This document shows, one piece after another, positions 11,130-25,000 of a DNA stretch of 64,000 bases. The DNA is taken from NCBI RefSeq assembly GCF_026230105.1, contig NC_079482.1, positions 20,026,001 to 20,090,000 of the forward strand, in the 5' to 3' direction. This DNA is from Diorhabda sublineata. Taxonomy: Eukaryota > Arthropoda > Insecta > Coleoptera > Chrysomelidae. The notes beneath the pieces were generated by a model, which had not been told where the DNA came from, searched no databases, and was given only the letters and a program-made list of their open reading frames with translations. Every line of letters starts with the position of its first letter. Within the stretch, counting starts at the first letter, position 1. A program made the translations under genes and the position numbers.

Positions 11130-11760
11130 ACTACACGAGTGAGAGTGATTAGAACTGTGCTCAAATAAAATAAATCTAAAAGAGAGCGAGAAGGAAAGAA
11201 ACTCTTCAAGAGATACTGGGAAAATTAAATAGCATCGAAAAATCCGTTGAAAATTTAGAAATTTAAATTGATAAAAGGCAGTCGGAGATAGCGGAAACAA
11301 AAAAAAGGAAACCTCAAAATAATAATAAGGCAGTACGATTAAGTTGGAATTTCTGGAACCGTTGGCGATATTCATACTAAACACACTCTACACTACCACT
11401 ACACCAACACTAAGCGCGTTTGGATAACCAAGTTATCGTCTTCAGAGACTGAAGGTAAAGTATCGAAACGCGCGTCAGACAGTATAATTGTGAGTGTTGG
11501 TGTAGTGGTGGTATAAACAGTATATTCAGTAAGGCAGTACGATGAAAAAGTCACAACACAAGACACGAGATTCAACGCACTAGAAAAACAGATGAGACAA
11601 CAACAAACAACATTGTAATATGCTGAATAGAAAACGAGACACGCAGCAAACCATAAATAACAACATTAAAAAGAATTGATAGCAAATTTGATAACGCATG
11701 ATCTTAAACATGTCTTAGAAATTTAAAAGAAAAACTGGAACCAATATTAATAGTACTGTG
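11130..11760 (+). pseudogene. Possible retroelement ORF1-like coiled-coil remnant
   Basis: The plus strand reads LQEILGKLNSIEKSVENLEI and DKRQSEIAETKKR before the insertion at 11340, then DTRFNALEKQMRQQQ after it. Heptad-like Leu/Ile/Glu/Lys spacing suggests a coiled coil such as those in LINE ORF1 proteins. Stops are present, and no zinc knuckle or RRM was identified. The family is uncertain. Confidence 0.3.
11340..11529. mobile_element. Penelope-type snap-back (palindromic) insertion with target duplication
   Basis: A hairpin-forming insert is flanked by the direct repeat AAGGCAGTACGAT (11327-11339 and 11531-11543; 14 bases if the preceding T is counted). The left arm reads CACTACACCAACACT, a GCGCGTTTGGATAACC block and CTTCAGAGACTGAAGG. 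The right arm returns with ATCGAAACGCGCGTCAGACA and AGTGTTGGTGTAGTGGTGG. The outer TGGAATTTCTGGAACC also occurs (complemented) beside the copy at 33640-33835. The unit holds the hammerhead-like string GAAACGCGCGTC. Assignment to the pseudo-LTR region of a Penelope-like element is inferred. Confidence 0.6.
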
Positions 11761-12303
11761 GCAAATAAATGAGTGAAACAAAGCGAAGACATAACAAATT
11801 GTGTATGACTTATTGGGACTGGTATTATTTTCGAATTATGATGGGGATATCAAAGTTATGGAGCTTTTACCAAAAAATTTTTGTTCTTGCTCCGAAAAAT
11901 CTTTATGTTCAACAGAATTATGTCCTGCAAGCAGTCTTATTTACAGTATTGTTGCAAAACTTCTTGTACAAATCGAAATTATATTGTTTTTGATTAATGG
12001 TAAAAATAAAACATTATGCTTAAGCTTATATCATTTTTCCTTGGCGAACCCTTTGCATTCACTTTCAGTCCGCATATCCATAGCGAGAGTCGCGTGACAA
12101 CAGCAGTCATCTTAAAATCGCTCTATATGTTTTTCTACTGCATATTAATAGTTCCAAATTTTCCAAAAACTCTTATTTATATATTTTAATACTGAGTATT
12201 CAGAAATACCGAATACAGAATTGAAAACTTTTTCCATCATACGTAAAAAGTCAGAAAAAATAATGGTCTGAAATTCCTTGCAATACCTAATTTGAAGCAA
12301 ATA
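11761..12303. other. No gene seen
   Basis: Open frames at 11769-12097 lack recognisable motifs. Nothing supported before the mariner at 12304. Confidence 0.55.
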
Positions 12304-12849
12304 CGAGGGCCGTTTTTTTTCAACATCCGATAGGCTATAAATAAAAGACAAGTTCATATAAAACAATTTTTTTATTACCAAAATATTGGTACATTTACGG
12401 TTACTTTTCGACATAATTACCGAAGAGATTGAGAGATTGAGACATTTGTCATATATGTGGGCAAGCTTTTTAAAGCTTTTTAATACCCTCTTCAAAAAAA
12501 GTTACCGCCAATGAATTCGAGTAAAGTACAAAACAGACCTTGAAACTTCTGGAAATTCCGTAGACAAAGCAGTAATGATAAATATGCGGTTTTCTTTGAC
12601 CATTCTGTCACGACTCATTCTCCGATGGATATTTGCAGCACTATGGTTTTTAGCATGTAAAAAACGAATCACTCTTCGCAATTCACATTTGGCGGGAACA
12701 TCAATAATAGCGGACACGTGGCCGTAGCACAGCGCCAACTGACGCCTGAATGTCAACAATGGCAGAGTGTGTAGTCCGAGAGCTTAGCAGCGTATACCCG
12801 CGAAGCGTCTGCACGGAGCGATCAGAGGATGAAAATAAAACGGCCCTTA
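12304..12849 (-). mobile_element. Mariner, internally deleted copy 1
   Basis: The ends are AGGGCCGTTTT inverted repeats, flanked by TA at 12302-12303 and 12850-12851. On the minus strand the transposase N-terminus reads SAIIDVPAKCELRRVIRFLH and NIHRRMS, jumps to ENRRFIITALSTEFPEVSRS, and then to a C-terminal YDKCLNL. The catalytic core is deleted. The junction between EVSRSVL and the C-terminal part (filler containing ATTGGCGG) is shared with the copy at 17363-17985. Confidence 0.8.
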
Positions 12850-13024
12850 TATGTTCAACTTACCCATGAGTCACCCACAAGTTATTAGAGTATAGTTTTA
12901 AGTGGTACACATGCATTCCAAATGCCCATCGGTTCTTTATCTCTTTAACAAGACATTGATGAGGTTTTCCAGTTCCTACGGTCATCCATTTGTCCAGGAT
13001 AATTTATAATTTTACTATTTTCAG

Positions 13025-16000
13025 AAGTGACAGTGCAACAGGACAAATTTTAATAAATGGCAAATCAAGAGATCTTAAACAATTCAGAAAAATGTCGAGG
13101 TATATCATGCAGGATGATTTAATCCAACCAATGTTAACAGTAAGAGAATCTATGATGGTAGCAGCGAATTTGAAATTGGGATCCACTTTAGTAAAATCGG
13201 ATAAAATCAAAGCGGTATGTAATAAAATACATTATTTGTATCTTTTGTTGCTCTTGTTGTATGTTGTATTAATAATTTATTTCATCCATTATTTTTGCTA
13301 TGATAATTCCTTTCAAAATTTGAATGAGTCTCATTATTAATTTTGTGCTGGTCAGCAGACTACTTCGTGAGTGATTAGTGAAGAAAATTGAAAAAGGGAA
13401 TTCCATGTTCACGTAAAAAACATAAAAACATTATGTGTGGGTCAAATAATAGAATTAGATCAAAACATGCATGCATATCAACATTAGGATGGATTATAAG
13501 TAAATAGATGTATGGAAGTTCTGCGGCTCGTTAATATGAATTATAATGAACAGATAACAAGATTATGGAATTGTAGAGAAACTAAATACGTGAAACCACC
13601 CGTAGAATAGTATTGGAAAAAATGATTTCAATCGAATTACACCAAGAACGAGTCGACTAGGTTTATAGTAAAAATACCATTCAGCAAAATCTGTGAGAAT
13701 CACTGCAAGGGTCGATTAATAAATTCAAATCACTGGAAAGGATTCAGAAATGAAAAATTAGGACATATATTCTACCTTAAGTACTCAGTCATTCTTCCAG
13801 ATATTAGAATAAATATTGGGTCAGGGATCCCATCTCGGAAGCTTTCATAGCTGTAATTTATTGATTGATTGAACGGAAAGAAATCGGAATAAATTTATAA
13901 TCGAACGATGGTTCTAATTCCTTTCTAGTAATGAAATGTTTTTAAAAGATATTCACACATTATATCAAATGATTTGGCATTCAAAGAAATCAAATGATTC
14001 GTCATTCCAGGCAAAGCCCAAAGGGTCAAATTTCAGTGTATTGGGAATCGGGTATAAAAGTGTGAAATTTCACTTGAAAAGGGAGAATCATTATGCACAT
14101 AAAGATTTTATTCAAGTATTCAGCTTCAGATTTCTTACTATTTTAACCGCGGGTCTCGAATATTATATGCAGTTAAACCTAGAACATTTACTAAGCAATA
14201 AAAGTCTCAGTATACCGTTATAATAATGATTACACGAGACACCTGGTATCATTTTTTAGAGAAGGTAACAAACTGAGTATTTACACAAGCTTTAGATTCG
14301 TTCTCAACGGGGAGACCGACACCCATAATTATTGAAAAGTAGGATCCGTGAACCTGGTACATGATAAAAATAACACTTTTACATTCAATTGTAGACTAGA
14401 AGTCCTAAAATGTCAAAATTCAATGTTCTGTGACCCAAATCTGTAACAAAATCTTTTTTACGCCTTTATTTCTCAATATATTCTTCTAAATTCAGTAATC
14501 AATAACAATTATTAAAAGTTTTAACACCGATAAAATGGCATCAATTTCAGTTCGGATAAGAGTGCCAAAGTTTTTATAAAAAAAATTAAGTATTAGTATC
14601 CTCTGAAAGTATCTGCTTAAAAACCACAGTGTATCTCTAAATCGAATTCTTAAATTTATTTGAACCAGTATGTTTTATACCCTCATTAGAGCTTTGGCAA
14701 GTTTGAACTTGCTCTGGCTTTTAGTCTGATACCATAGTCTCTAGCCTATCCAACAAGAGCATGTTTGCAGTGTTTGTTAAAAGACTTGGAAGAACGCATC
14801 AAGTTTTGTTTCAATTTCCAACAAAAAAATACCAACTAAGTTCATGACATAATGAAATTGAAAAAGATTTACTTGAATTTACATGGAAATGGAATGTCAT
14901 CTGCATGCAGATCCTCTAAAATGCCAGAATTGATACACTATATAAAAGCTGGACCTGTGGTTATGATATGGATATAAAAATTTAGAGTTTTCATAGAAAA
15001 ACCAGTTCGTTCTAACCTAACATAAAAAGACTCAATTAAAGTCGTACATCAAAAGAACAACTGGAAGATTCTTCCAATCGATTTATTTTCCAACTTTTAC
15101 GAGTTTCTATTGTTAAATGTCTGATTATCTGTCCACATCTGCTTACTTGTTAATCTCAGAACTATGTAACTTCTAACTTTTCCCGAAAATGGACAATTTG
15201 AGTCTATTGAGGAGGCTGTGAGGGAGTAGATCAGAACATTGCAGAAAGAAACCTCCTCCTGCCATTGAATCATTGGTATAAGTGCATTGCTAGTCAAGTG
15301 CAATATTTTCGAGGAGATTAATTCAAATTTATTTTACGTTATCTTTGTACTTTTTTCAATAAAATATTATTTTTATATCGTACATTCACATTTATAACTA
15401 GTTTTTACATTATCTTTACTTATATTGATTTGAAATAACTCACTTTTCCTCTGTGATTGTTTTAAACAACATAATCTTTTTATTTTCAGATTAATGAAAT
15501 ATTAGCGTTATTAAGATTAGACAATGCAAGCAATACCAGCTCCAATCGATTGTCTGGAGGCGAAAGGAAAAGATTATCAATTGCTCTAGAATTACTGAAT
15601 AATCCCCCCGTTTTATTTCTAGACGAGCCAACAACGTGAGTAATATTTTAATTATCTCATAAAATTGTTTTGTTGAACTTTGAATATGAAAATATTTTTG
15701 AATTTCTTTGATTTTGGATGGCTTGGGCAGTTAAACTCTTACGTATTGAACTAATAATTTTGTGAGAGGTTATCCGATTGGTGAGCGGTCTCTGGCCAAT
15801 ATATTTTTTATCACAATTTATAAAGAAGAAATTTTACAAACTATGTGAGTCAGTTTACTAGTTGGTGTTCTAACTTTGGTTTTAGTAAACGCGGATGGAA
15901 ATGTCAAATTAAAGATAGAGTACAGACCAATAAATTGAGTAACATAGTTTATGACATTTTTTGTTTAAAGTGTGTTAAAAAATACATTCGTCCATCCAAG

Positions 16001-19000
16001 AGGTCACTCACCAATTGGATAACCTTTCACGAAAGTGACAAATTATACCCTGACAGATGCTCCCTTTCTTCACACTTTTTCTACGAAGGTCATTCTAAGG
16101 ATTGTCAATCTGCCAAAGTTTTGACAACTGAACAACTATAAAAATCAAAATGATAAGTGTACTCATAAAAAAATTGATTTAAATACCTTAGTGTAATCTA
16201 TACATATTTTTTATTTTTATAATTGCTTTGCGATTGAGTGTTTTTTAAATCTCAACATCCAGCAGAAGTTAAAATATTTCTATATGTATGTCCATTGTGG
16301 ATTAATTATTCAAATGTGGTAATATGAAACCCATTTATTATATTTAGTTTTTTTAATACAAATTTTTTTGGTTAGCTTTTGACGCCTTAATTGTGAATTT
16401 GTTAATTTGTTATTCTAATATTTCGTGATCGCCCTTTTTTCGGTTTTTAACATGTCAGTTTTTAAAATTGATTCTTGTACTTATAATGATTCACTATAAC
16501 CTTGTGTTAGATTTGACCATGGAGTCATGCTTCAAGATTAATGATATGGGTACCAAAATAAATGATAATTGGTGTAATTAAAGTTTCAATATTTTTTCAA
16601 TATTCAACATTTGGAGAATGATGTACATTCATTGTCAAATGGTTGGTTTAATTGATATTCAACGACTAACAAACAATTTAACTCAACATTATTTTTTTGT
16701 ACATTCTAATGAAAAATATTGTCCGGGTAGCACATGTACAAGTTTTTTTTCTTGACTAGATGCTATCTGATTTTGACGATGCCGGATTATACAATCCCAC
16801 CATGTGTTTGACATTGACTTTCTCTTTATTTTTGAATACTTTATGGTTATTAATTTGTTCAAGATAGATTACTTGTATTTTCCCACTGCCAATTTCTCGT
16901 TCGAGCTCCTTAAACTTTGATCTATTCATAACAACAATTTAAAGAGATGATAAGAAGGATAGGAGGATAGGAAATTGTAGAAAGTAAATTCCATCCACAT
17001 TGTATCTTTAAAATATTTAACGGAAGATATAATTGAGGCAACAAATCATACAATTATATAAAATCATTCTGTATTCCATCCTCTTTCTCTACATGTAGTT
17101 CATAAATACAATTTCTCATGGGAAATGATCAGTACCATTCCTTTTTAAATAATTTCATCAGTTTTTTCGTCCACTTGAGTAATTAAGGTAACAATCTGTA
17201 AAAACATATATTTTTTATGTGTTTGATCAACAAATGAAGAATTATGATAAAGAACGGACGATATTTAACCTCAAATGGGTTACTTAGTTTACTTCATATT
17301 ATCAATTTCGTTTGGGATTTTCTTATTATCAGCAGGGTTGAGTTATAAACATAATGGCACTAAAACCGTTTTCTTTTAGGAAGATATTTTATATATCAAC
17401 CTCTGATAGCTCTATGCAGACGCTAGGGCAGAATAAAGCTGGCATGCACTATAGGCGACTGCGAAGCTCTCGCACTACACACTCCGCTATTGTTGACATT
17501 CAGGCGTCAGTCGGCGTTGTGCTACAGCGACGTAAACATGTCCGCCATTATTGATGCTCCCGCCAAGTGTGAATTGCGAAGGCTGAAGGCAACAGTGCTG
17601 CAGAAATCCATCGGAGAATGAGTTGTGTGTATGGGGATGATGTTTTGCGTGAATGGTGTCGAAAGTTTAAAGATGGCCGTAATGATGTGCATGATGAAGG
17701 GGGCCAAGGACGCAGATTCACCATTACTCCTTTGTCTACAAAATTTCCAGAAGTTTCAAGGTCTGTTTTGTGTTTTGTACTCTATTTGAATTAATTGGCG
17801 GCAACTTTCTTTTAAGAGGGTATTGAAAAGCTGGTTCACAGATATGAGAAATGTCTCAATCTCTTCAGTGATTATATCGAAAAGTTTACGTAAATGTACC
17901 GAACTTTTGGTAATAAAATTATTGTTTTATATGAACTTGTCAATGATATATATTATGAAACAAGTGAAAAACAATGCGCGTTCTCTCACAACAAAATTTT
18001 TCTGTAATATTCTACGGAGAAGGGTTTGTGTACATTTTGAGCTTAAATATTTTCGGTACTTTTAGTGACTTAGAGTGACTAGATATAATTTAGCAAATTG
18101 ATAACTTGCTAATTTCATTTGGAATAACTAGTTATGCTTGATAGACATTTTTTCAGTATGAATTGGCGTAACTTGCCGTTCTCGTGGATTAATGATGCAA
18201 CATAACGGAACGTTAACGTCAGTTCTGTAAAGAATTTATTTCATCATGCTAATATCTATCACAATATCGTATTTTTCCTATAAGGAAATTACCTAATTAC
18301 CTTTTTTTAATTTATTATTCACTTATGTCGATGACTGTTGAACTTAGATATTTTAATTTTTCCTTTCCTTTGTATTTTGTTCAACCTTTGATCTAATTGA
18401 TTAAGAAATTAAGTTTCTGCGTGGGTACTTTCTTCAATTAACAACAGAATCAATAGTGGATTAAGTTTATGCGATAATAAGAATTTTAACTGAATATTTT
18501 GGAACAATATTCATATATTTTATGAACATTATCTTCGTTGTCATGGTAGTTTAAACGGTCTGCAAAGAAATTTTTCCAACGTAAAGTTTTTTCGATTGAT
18601 TGAGACCATTTTCATAGATACATTAGTTACATAAGCTGTTTGTTCTCGGTTATTATTTTTGTAAAAAAAACGGTGACATGAAGTATTGTAGAAAAATTTA
18701 GAATTATGCGGTATTCACAGTGCCATTTGTAATTCAATAAATCGTAAAACACTGAAAATATATACAAATGGTACTATTTAAGCGTATTCTACATACTTCA
18801 ATAATTCTATGCAGATGACCGTAATTATTTCAAAAACATTCTAATCAATATTTTTGTTTTTATAAACCTGAATAATCGAAATATTAGCAAGGTAGTTGAC
18901 ACACTGTATATATATAAACTATAAAAGCAATAAATCAAAAATTTCCAAATTTTTCTCATGCAGCTCATGGCATTAAACAGATCAATATGGTGAGTTTATC

Positions 19001-22000
19001 TGTTAAGCACACTTTTTCGATAAAATTGTCTAAAAGAATATGTGTTGAAATAAGATCCAATGAGAAAAAAGTTGATTAAATTTTACTATTCTGTCATGTA
19101 CTCCTTATTACAAGTTGAGAAGATTTTTTCATCACGTTCCCCGGATGATGCATCTGGAAGAGAGTTTGTTGAAATTATTTTATCTCAATATTCATTCCAT
19201 TGTGTTGTAGATAGCTCTACACCAAAAATATTCAATGTAATTGGTCTAAGAAATAAGAAATCTCTAGAAAAACTACTTCCCTGGCTAATACCACGAAGAA
19301 AAAAATTGATATTATGTTTTTCAATTATTGAGCTTATTGTGTATCACCTAATAATTTAATTCACATATGGCCATCTATGGCTAGAGATCTACTGATAGTT
19401 CGCAGTTAGAAGTGAAGATGTCCCCAGAAGACGTCTACTGTTTAGCTACATGAATCAAGTAGCAGCGCCGCCTGGATGTGTCTTCAGTTCAGATTAGAAA
19501 CTTCGAACAAGAGGTTTTTAAGAAACTTGTCAGTGGTTACGACCCTCTCCTTGTAATTTCGAGCCGGATTGTCGATGATATCACGTTCTTCGGAGGAGAT
19601 GTAATTCAATATTCTTCGTGGTATTAGTCAGGGAAGTAGTTGTTTTCTCCTTTGAGGAACGGCAAGCCAACATTTCAGTTCATGAAATTCGAAATAATAG
19701 GTGTAAATAGATAATGTTTTTCTAATTACTGAGTATGACTCATATGTCACCTAATAATTTAATTCATATATTATAAATAGATATATATTTAAACTGCTCT
19801 GATGAGACGTAATAACGTAGAAACTAGTCAGTAGGAGACATCGTCCTAATAATAATTATTGTTAACTTTTTATATTCTTTGTTTACCAATAACATATACG
19901 TTCGGCTTAAAATTGAGCAGCATTCCGTTAGTTATTGTCAACTTTTTGTATTTGTTTTAGAGGATTGGATGACCTTTCATGTTCTCAGTGTATAAGATTA
20001 TTAAAGAAAATTGCGGAAGGTGGACGCACAGTAATTTGTTCTATTCATACGCCGAGTGCCAAACTGTTCTCTATATTCGATATCGTTTATGTATTATCCG
20101 ATGGTCAATGTGTTTATCGGGGTTACGGTCCGGAAGTTGTGAACTTTTTGCTTGAAATAGGAATCGAATGTCCAAAACATTATAATCCAGCTGATTTCAG
20201 TGAGTAATTTTGTAAAAATATTATTAGAATAGAAATATACAAATATTGAACTACACGAGCCATATGATATTGAATTATTGATAGAAAGCTGATGAAAATC
20301 AACATTTTTCATTTCAATTCCATGTATTGGAGGGTGGTGCAGTAAAATACATTTAAAACAAGCTAAAATGAAACATTTATATTGAAATACCATTAAATAA
20401 TTGTTATGAAATTTGTAGTCATGGAAATTTGCTGTAGTGAATATGGAGATTTCCAAGATCAAATGGTATCCATTATAGAAAATGGCCGAAAAAATTATAC
20501 AAAAATGGAGCATACTCGTATTGAAGAAAATAACGAAGACGTTAATGCTCACTCTAGTATTTCATCAATAGAAGAAGTATATGCCGAGTTAAGTTCGTCA
20601 AACTTTACTCATCAGTCAAGTTGGTTTAGTCAATTTTGGATTCTTACCACTCGACTGTGGTTGCAGATGTGGAGAGACCAGGTAAAGTATAAACTTTGCC
20701 CTCCGAGGTTCCATAAATTTCTAATATTTATGATATTGGATATTCATAAGTTTATTTTGAAAATAATTTCATACAAAACTTTCAGACATCAACATTACTC
20801 CAAATAAGACCAATATAGTCAACTTGGTCCTGGTTTCAAATAAAATAAAACTTTTGTTGATATAAACACCAGTATTTATTTTTTAATATTCCAATCTGAC
20901 GTATATTTTTTTCAGACACTATCTTTTAAGCACAACTTCATCCAATGGACAGTTTAGATAACATTCAACTTTCACTTACAATATCATAGAAAATACCAAG
21001 ATTTAGGTAATAATAACTAGCTTAACCTGATGAAGTTAAGCTATTTTTGCAGGTTAAACATAAGCGGGTGAAACTTGCACAGGATGGAGCTAAATAGTTT
21101 GAAATAGTTTATGAATATTAGACAACGAAATTATTCACAGTAAAATAATTGTCCTGATAATAAATACCTACAACAAACTTAAGGAAACTGCGGACATTGC
21201 CGTCCACTTAAACCAAATACCTTGTATCTGTAATATTTTTTGTTGTTTCAGTGTTATTGAAGTTTTTTACTTTTAACATTATCATATTGGTAGTATGTCA
21301 AAAATACGTGACACGTGACTTATACTCTTCAATATTAATACAAAATATTTTATAAAAACGTCAATCAATTACAAGAACAAGAAGCAAGGCAGAAACATGT
21401 ATAAAATTAGCAAAAAAGCTTAAATTAAAAGTTAATATGCCACTGATGTATCGATGTACCTATATGAAGTGGAGTTTTTGACAAACAAAGGCAAATTATG
21501 TTTCCACATACAGCCACGTCCATATCTAAAGCAACTTTCGGATTTGTCAAACTCTCCACAGTTTAGACCTACTTTATTCCCAGCATCACTCACTTGATCT
21601 TCAGAACTATGTTCATTACATAATTCTTCTTCGTTGCGTTAATACCAAGAACTGTTTGAGAAACCATCATGAAACTTTCTTCACAGTTTTTCATTTCTTT
21701 TTCACTGCTTTTCCACTCCTTCCTATTCTAGGTCTATTTTTTATAGGATTGATGTTAATATTTTTGAAGCTCTACCTTTTCCTATGATGTCTTACCTAAA
21801 AATTTAAATGCAGTAATATCCTCGAAATATTTATTGCGTTTCGTAACTTCCAGAGTAGATACACCCAATGTAAATTCATCATTGTGAAGTTGGTGCGCCA
21901 AAATTCCAATTATTTGCATTTGATGTGTAGGTAGATATTTTTGATACTAAAACTTCATACTTCAAGTAAAACTTTTTTTTCTTGTTTGTGTTTCTGGAGG

Positions 22001-25000
22001 TAGTTACATAGTTTTATAGGTACCCTGAAAATATTTCAAATTATTTTTTAAATCGGAAATTTTGACAAATAAATAAAAGTTGAATCATGTGTAGGATAAT
22101 TGTATACACATAAAAATGAAATGGATTACTGATAAGAAATAATCAACCAATCCAAAAAAAAATTATTATAATTCTGCATTATAAATTCCACTTATATAAC
22201 TGAATAAATGAATCATATATTAACAGATTCTTTTCGTACTTCAATAAAATGTCAGCCAACATGGAGAAAATTAATCGAAGTAATATTTTGATGTCAAACT
22301 ATACGAAATTACTGTTTACATGCAACAGAAATGTCAATATTCAGAAAACAGATTAAGGTTCATAAATAGAGGGAAAAACTAATCTACAAATTATGTAATC
22401 TTATATTCAGTTACAAAAATTAAAAATCCTTAAAACGCCAAAAAACAAAATTCTAAAAAATAATTTATACTCATATTTATTGAAGTTAGAATTTTGTCAA
22501 TCTTAGTATGGTTAGAACAAATTTTCTTTTTATTTATATTCGTGGGGTTATATTAAGTTATATATCTGAATTTTCATGAAAACGAAAAAAGTCAAAAAAG
22601 TAACAAATACTGAAAGAACAAGTCTATAATCAATATATCAATAAAAACCACAACAGAAAATGGCAATCTCTAATTGGAGCATCAAAAATCAATTTTACTA
22701 TGTCATAACCAAAAAAATAGACATAATATAAGATGTAAGCGTTTTTAACAAATTTCGCACAGGTAGTGCTTACAGATTGATCGCAGCAAAAATTGTCCCT
22801 AACATTAGTCTCGGAAAAATAAAACTGAGAAAACCACCCATGAATCTATATAAAGAAACTAAAAGAAAACTCTGATCTATATCAGCGATACTCAAAAATA
22901 TGGCACCACAAAATTAATGTAAAATATTCCTCCTAACGAAGGAATTTACATAGCAATGGTAATCGTTGATAAAGAGGAAACGGACTTTATGGGAAAAGCA
23001 AATCTGGGAATTCTGATGGCATCAAATTGGAACATAACTATAGATTGATCAATATAATTATGCAAATTGTCGTGTCAAGTCATATTTTATAAAGACGGAA
23101 ATAGGTCGAATTGTCAATTTTTACCTTAAACTAATTTTTATCGAAAAGACCTAAAAATCAACACGATTTATCAAACCCCTTCATCACACCCCCTTTATCA
23201 AAGTTTGATTGAGGAAGGAAAATTTGAGCTCGATTTAGAAGTTCCTGATTTTTTTTATTCCTTCACTAATTTCTTTGACCTTCCTTTCAGATGTATCTTT
23301 TGATGAGAGCATGCTTGTATACATTGGTTGGACTTTTGGTGGGTACGCTATATTATGGAATGGGGCAAGATGGTTCTAAGACTATATTCAATTTTGGATT
23401 CTACTATTGCTGTATCATATTTTTTATGTACATACCAATGATGCCTATTCTATTACAATGTAAGTAGGAGAATTGTGTCTAGATTAATGATTATATATGA
23501 AAAGGAATAATTAAGAGTAATGTTCTAAGTAAGAATGAGAAAATGTTACACGAATATATTCGTTTACACTTGTAGTATTACTAATCACTACTAAATTATT
23601 ACGAATTTTAATAATTTAATAATGTAGTTTGATTTTTTTACACTGGCGAGCAAAAAATTGAGGTCGCCTTAAAATTTTTATGTTCTTTGAAATTTTACGT
23701 TTTCAGATAGTATTCGCAAATTTTATATCATTGCATGTGCTTCTGTAAGCTGAATGTGATACTCTACACTAAAGAAATATGCTTTTTTTCTTGGATTTAA
23801 TGATTTATTCTGAAAAAGCAACAAATTAACATTTTGGGCGAAATTTAACATTTTCTTGTTAGGGAAGATATGGAACGAACAAAATAAAAAAGCTTGACTA
23901 AGCTAACTAATAACATGTATTCCCTCCTCTTGCATTGATGACTGCTTTAAGTCGGCGCGGCATACTTTGAATTAAGTTGCGGATCACATTCTGGTCGATG
24001 TTATCCCATTCCTGCAACAGCAATCTTCTCAGCTCCTGGGCAGTTCTTGGTGCTGGTGTGTGTCTGAGGATCAGTCGTCCTAACTCGTCCCAGACATGTT
24101 CTATGGGATTCATGTATGGGCTGCGGGCTGGCCAGTCAAACCGCCTAATTTCTACCCCATCCAGATACTACCTGTATGTGGTCTCGCATTATCTCGCATA
24201 AAAATGCAACTTTTTTCTATAGTCATCATGAAAGGTATAACATGGTCTTCTATCACCTCCGAAATGTACCTGTGTGAGGTTAGGGAACCATTTTCTATGA
24301 AGACCAAATCTGTACGAGCTTGTGCAGTGATTCCCGCCCAAACCATAATTGATCCACCGCCAAATGGAAGATTCTCGTCAATGCAAACTTCAGCATATCT
24401 TTCCTCAGGTCTTCTCACACTCGTCGACGTCCATATGACCCAGTGAGGCAAAAACGCAACTCATCTGAGAACAATACCCAGCACCAGTCATCATCATTCC
24501 AACGAACGTGATATCTGGCAAATGTCAATCTTGCAGTCCGATGCCGGCGTTGCAACGGGGGACCTGTAGCCATTCTTCTGCATGACAGTTCAACAGCATG
24601 ATGTCTTCTTCTAACGGTTCATTCACTAACGTTGACATTTCTTAATTCTTCCAAGTGATTTTGCAATGAAACCGCAGTAGTTGTCCTATTCCGCAAACTT
24701 GTGGATATCAAAAAACGATCATATCGTCGAGTGGTAACTCTTTTTCGCCCAGACCCTGGTTTTCTAGTGATCAGGCCAGTCTCCTCCAGAAAGCGCTGGT
24801 ACACCCTTTGCACACCACAAAAACTAGCACCAACAATTCTTGTAGTTTCATTTTGTCCCCGATCATCTTGTAACAGCGCAACAATTCTTGCCACAACAAT
24901 CGGATCTAAAGGCATTATGGGCCTGTTAAATCACTACACTTTGCAATCGTTAGGTTTTACACAAAGAATCAACAGTAAACTGGAAAATGTTAATGTTCAA

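Noticed and set aside
20094..20552. 152-codon minus-strand open frame
   Set aside because: It overlaps two ABCG exons antisense and has no recognisable content.
21028..21034. CTGATGA on plus in ABCG intron 4
   Set aside because: No GAAA or pairing arms.
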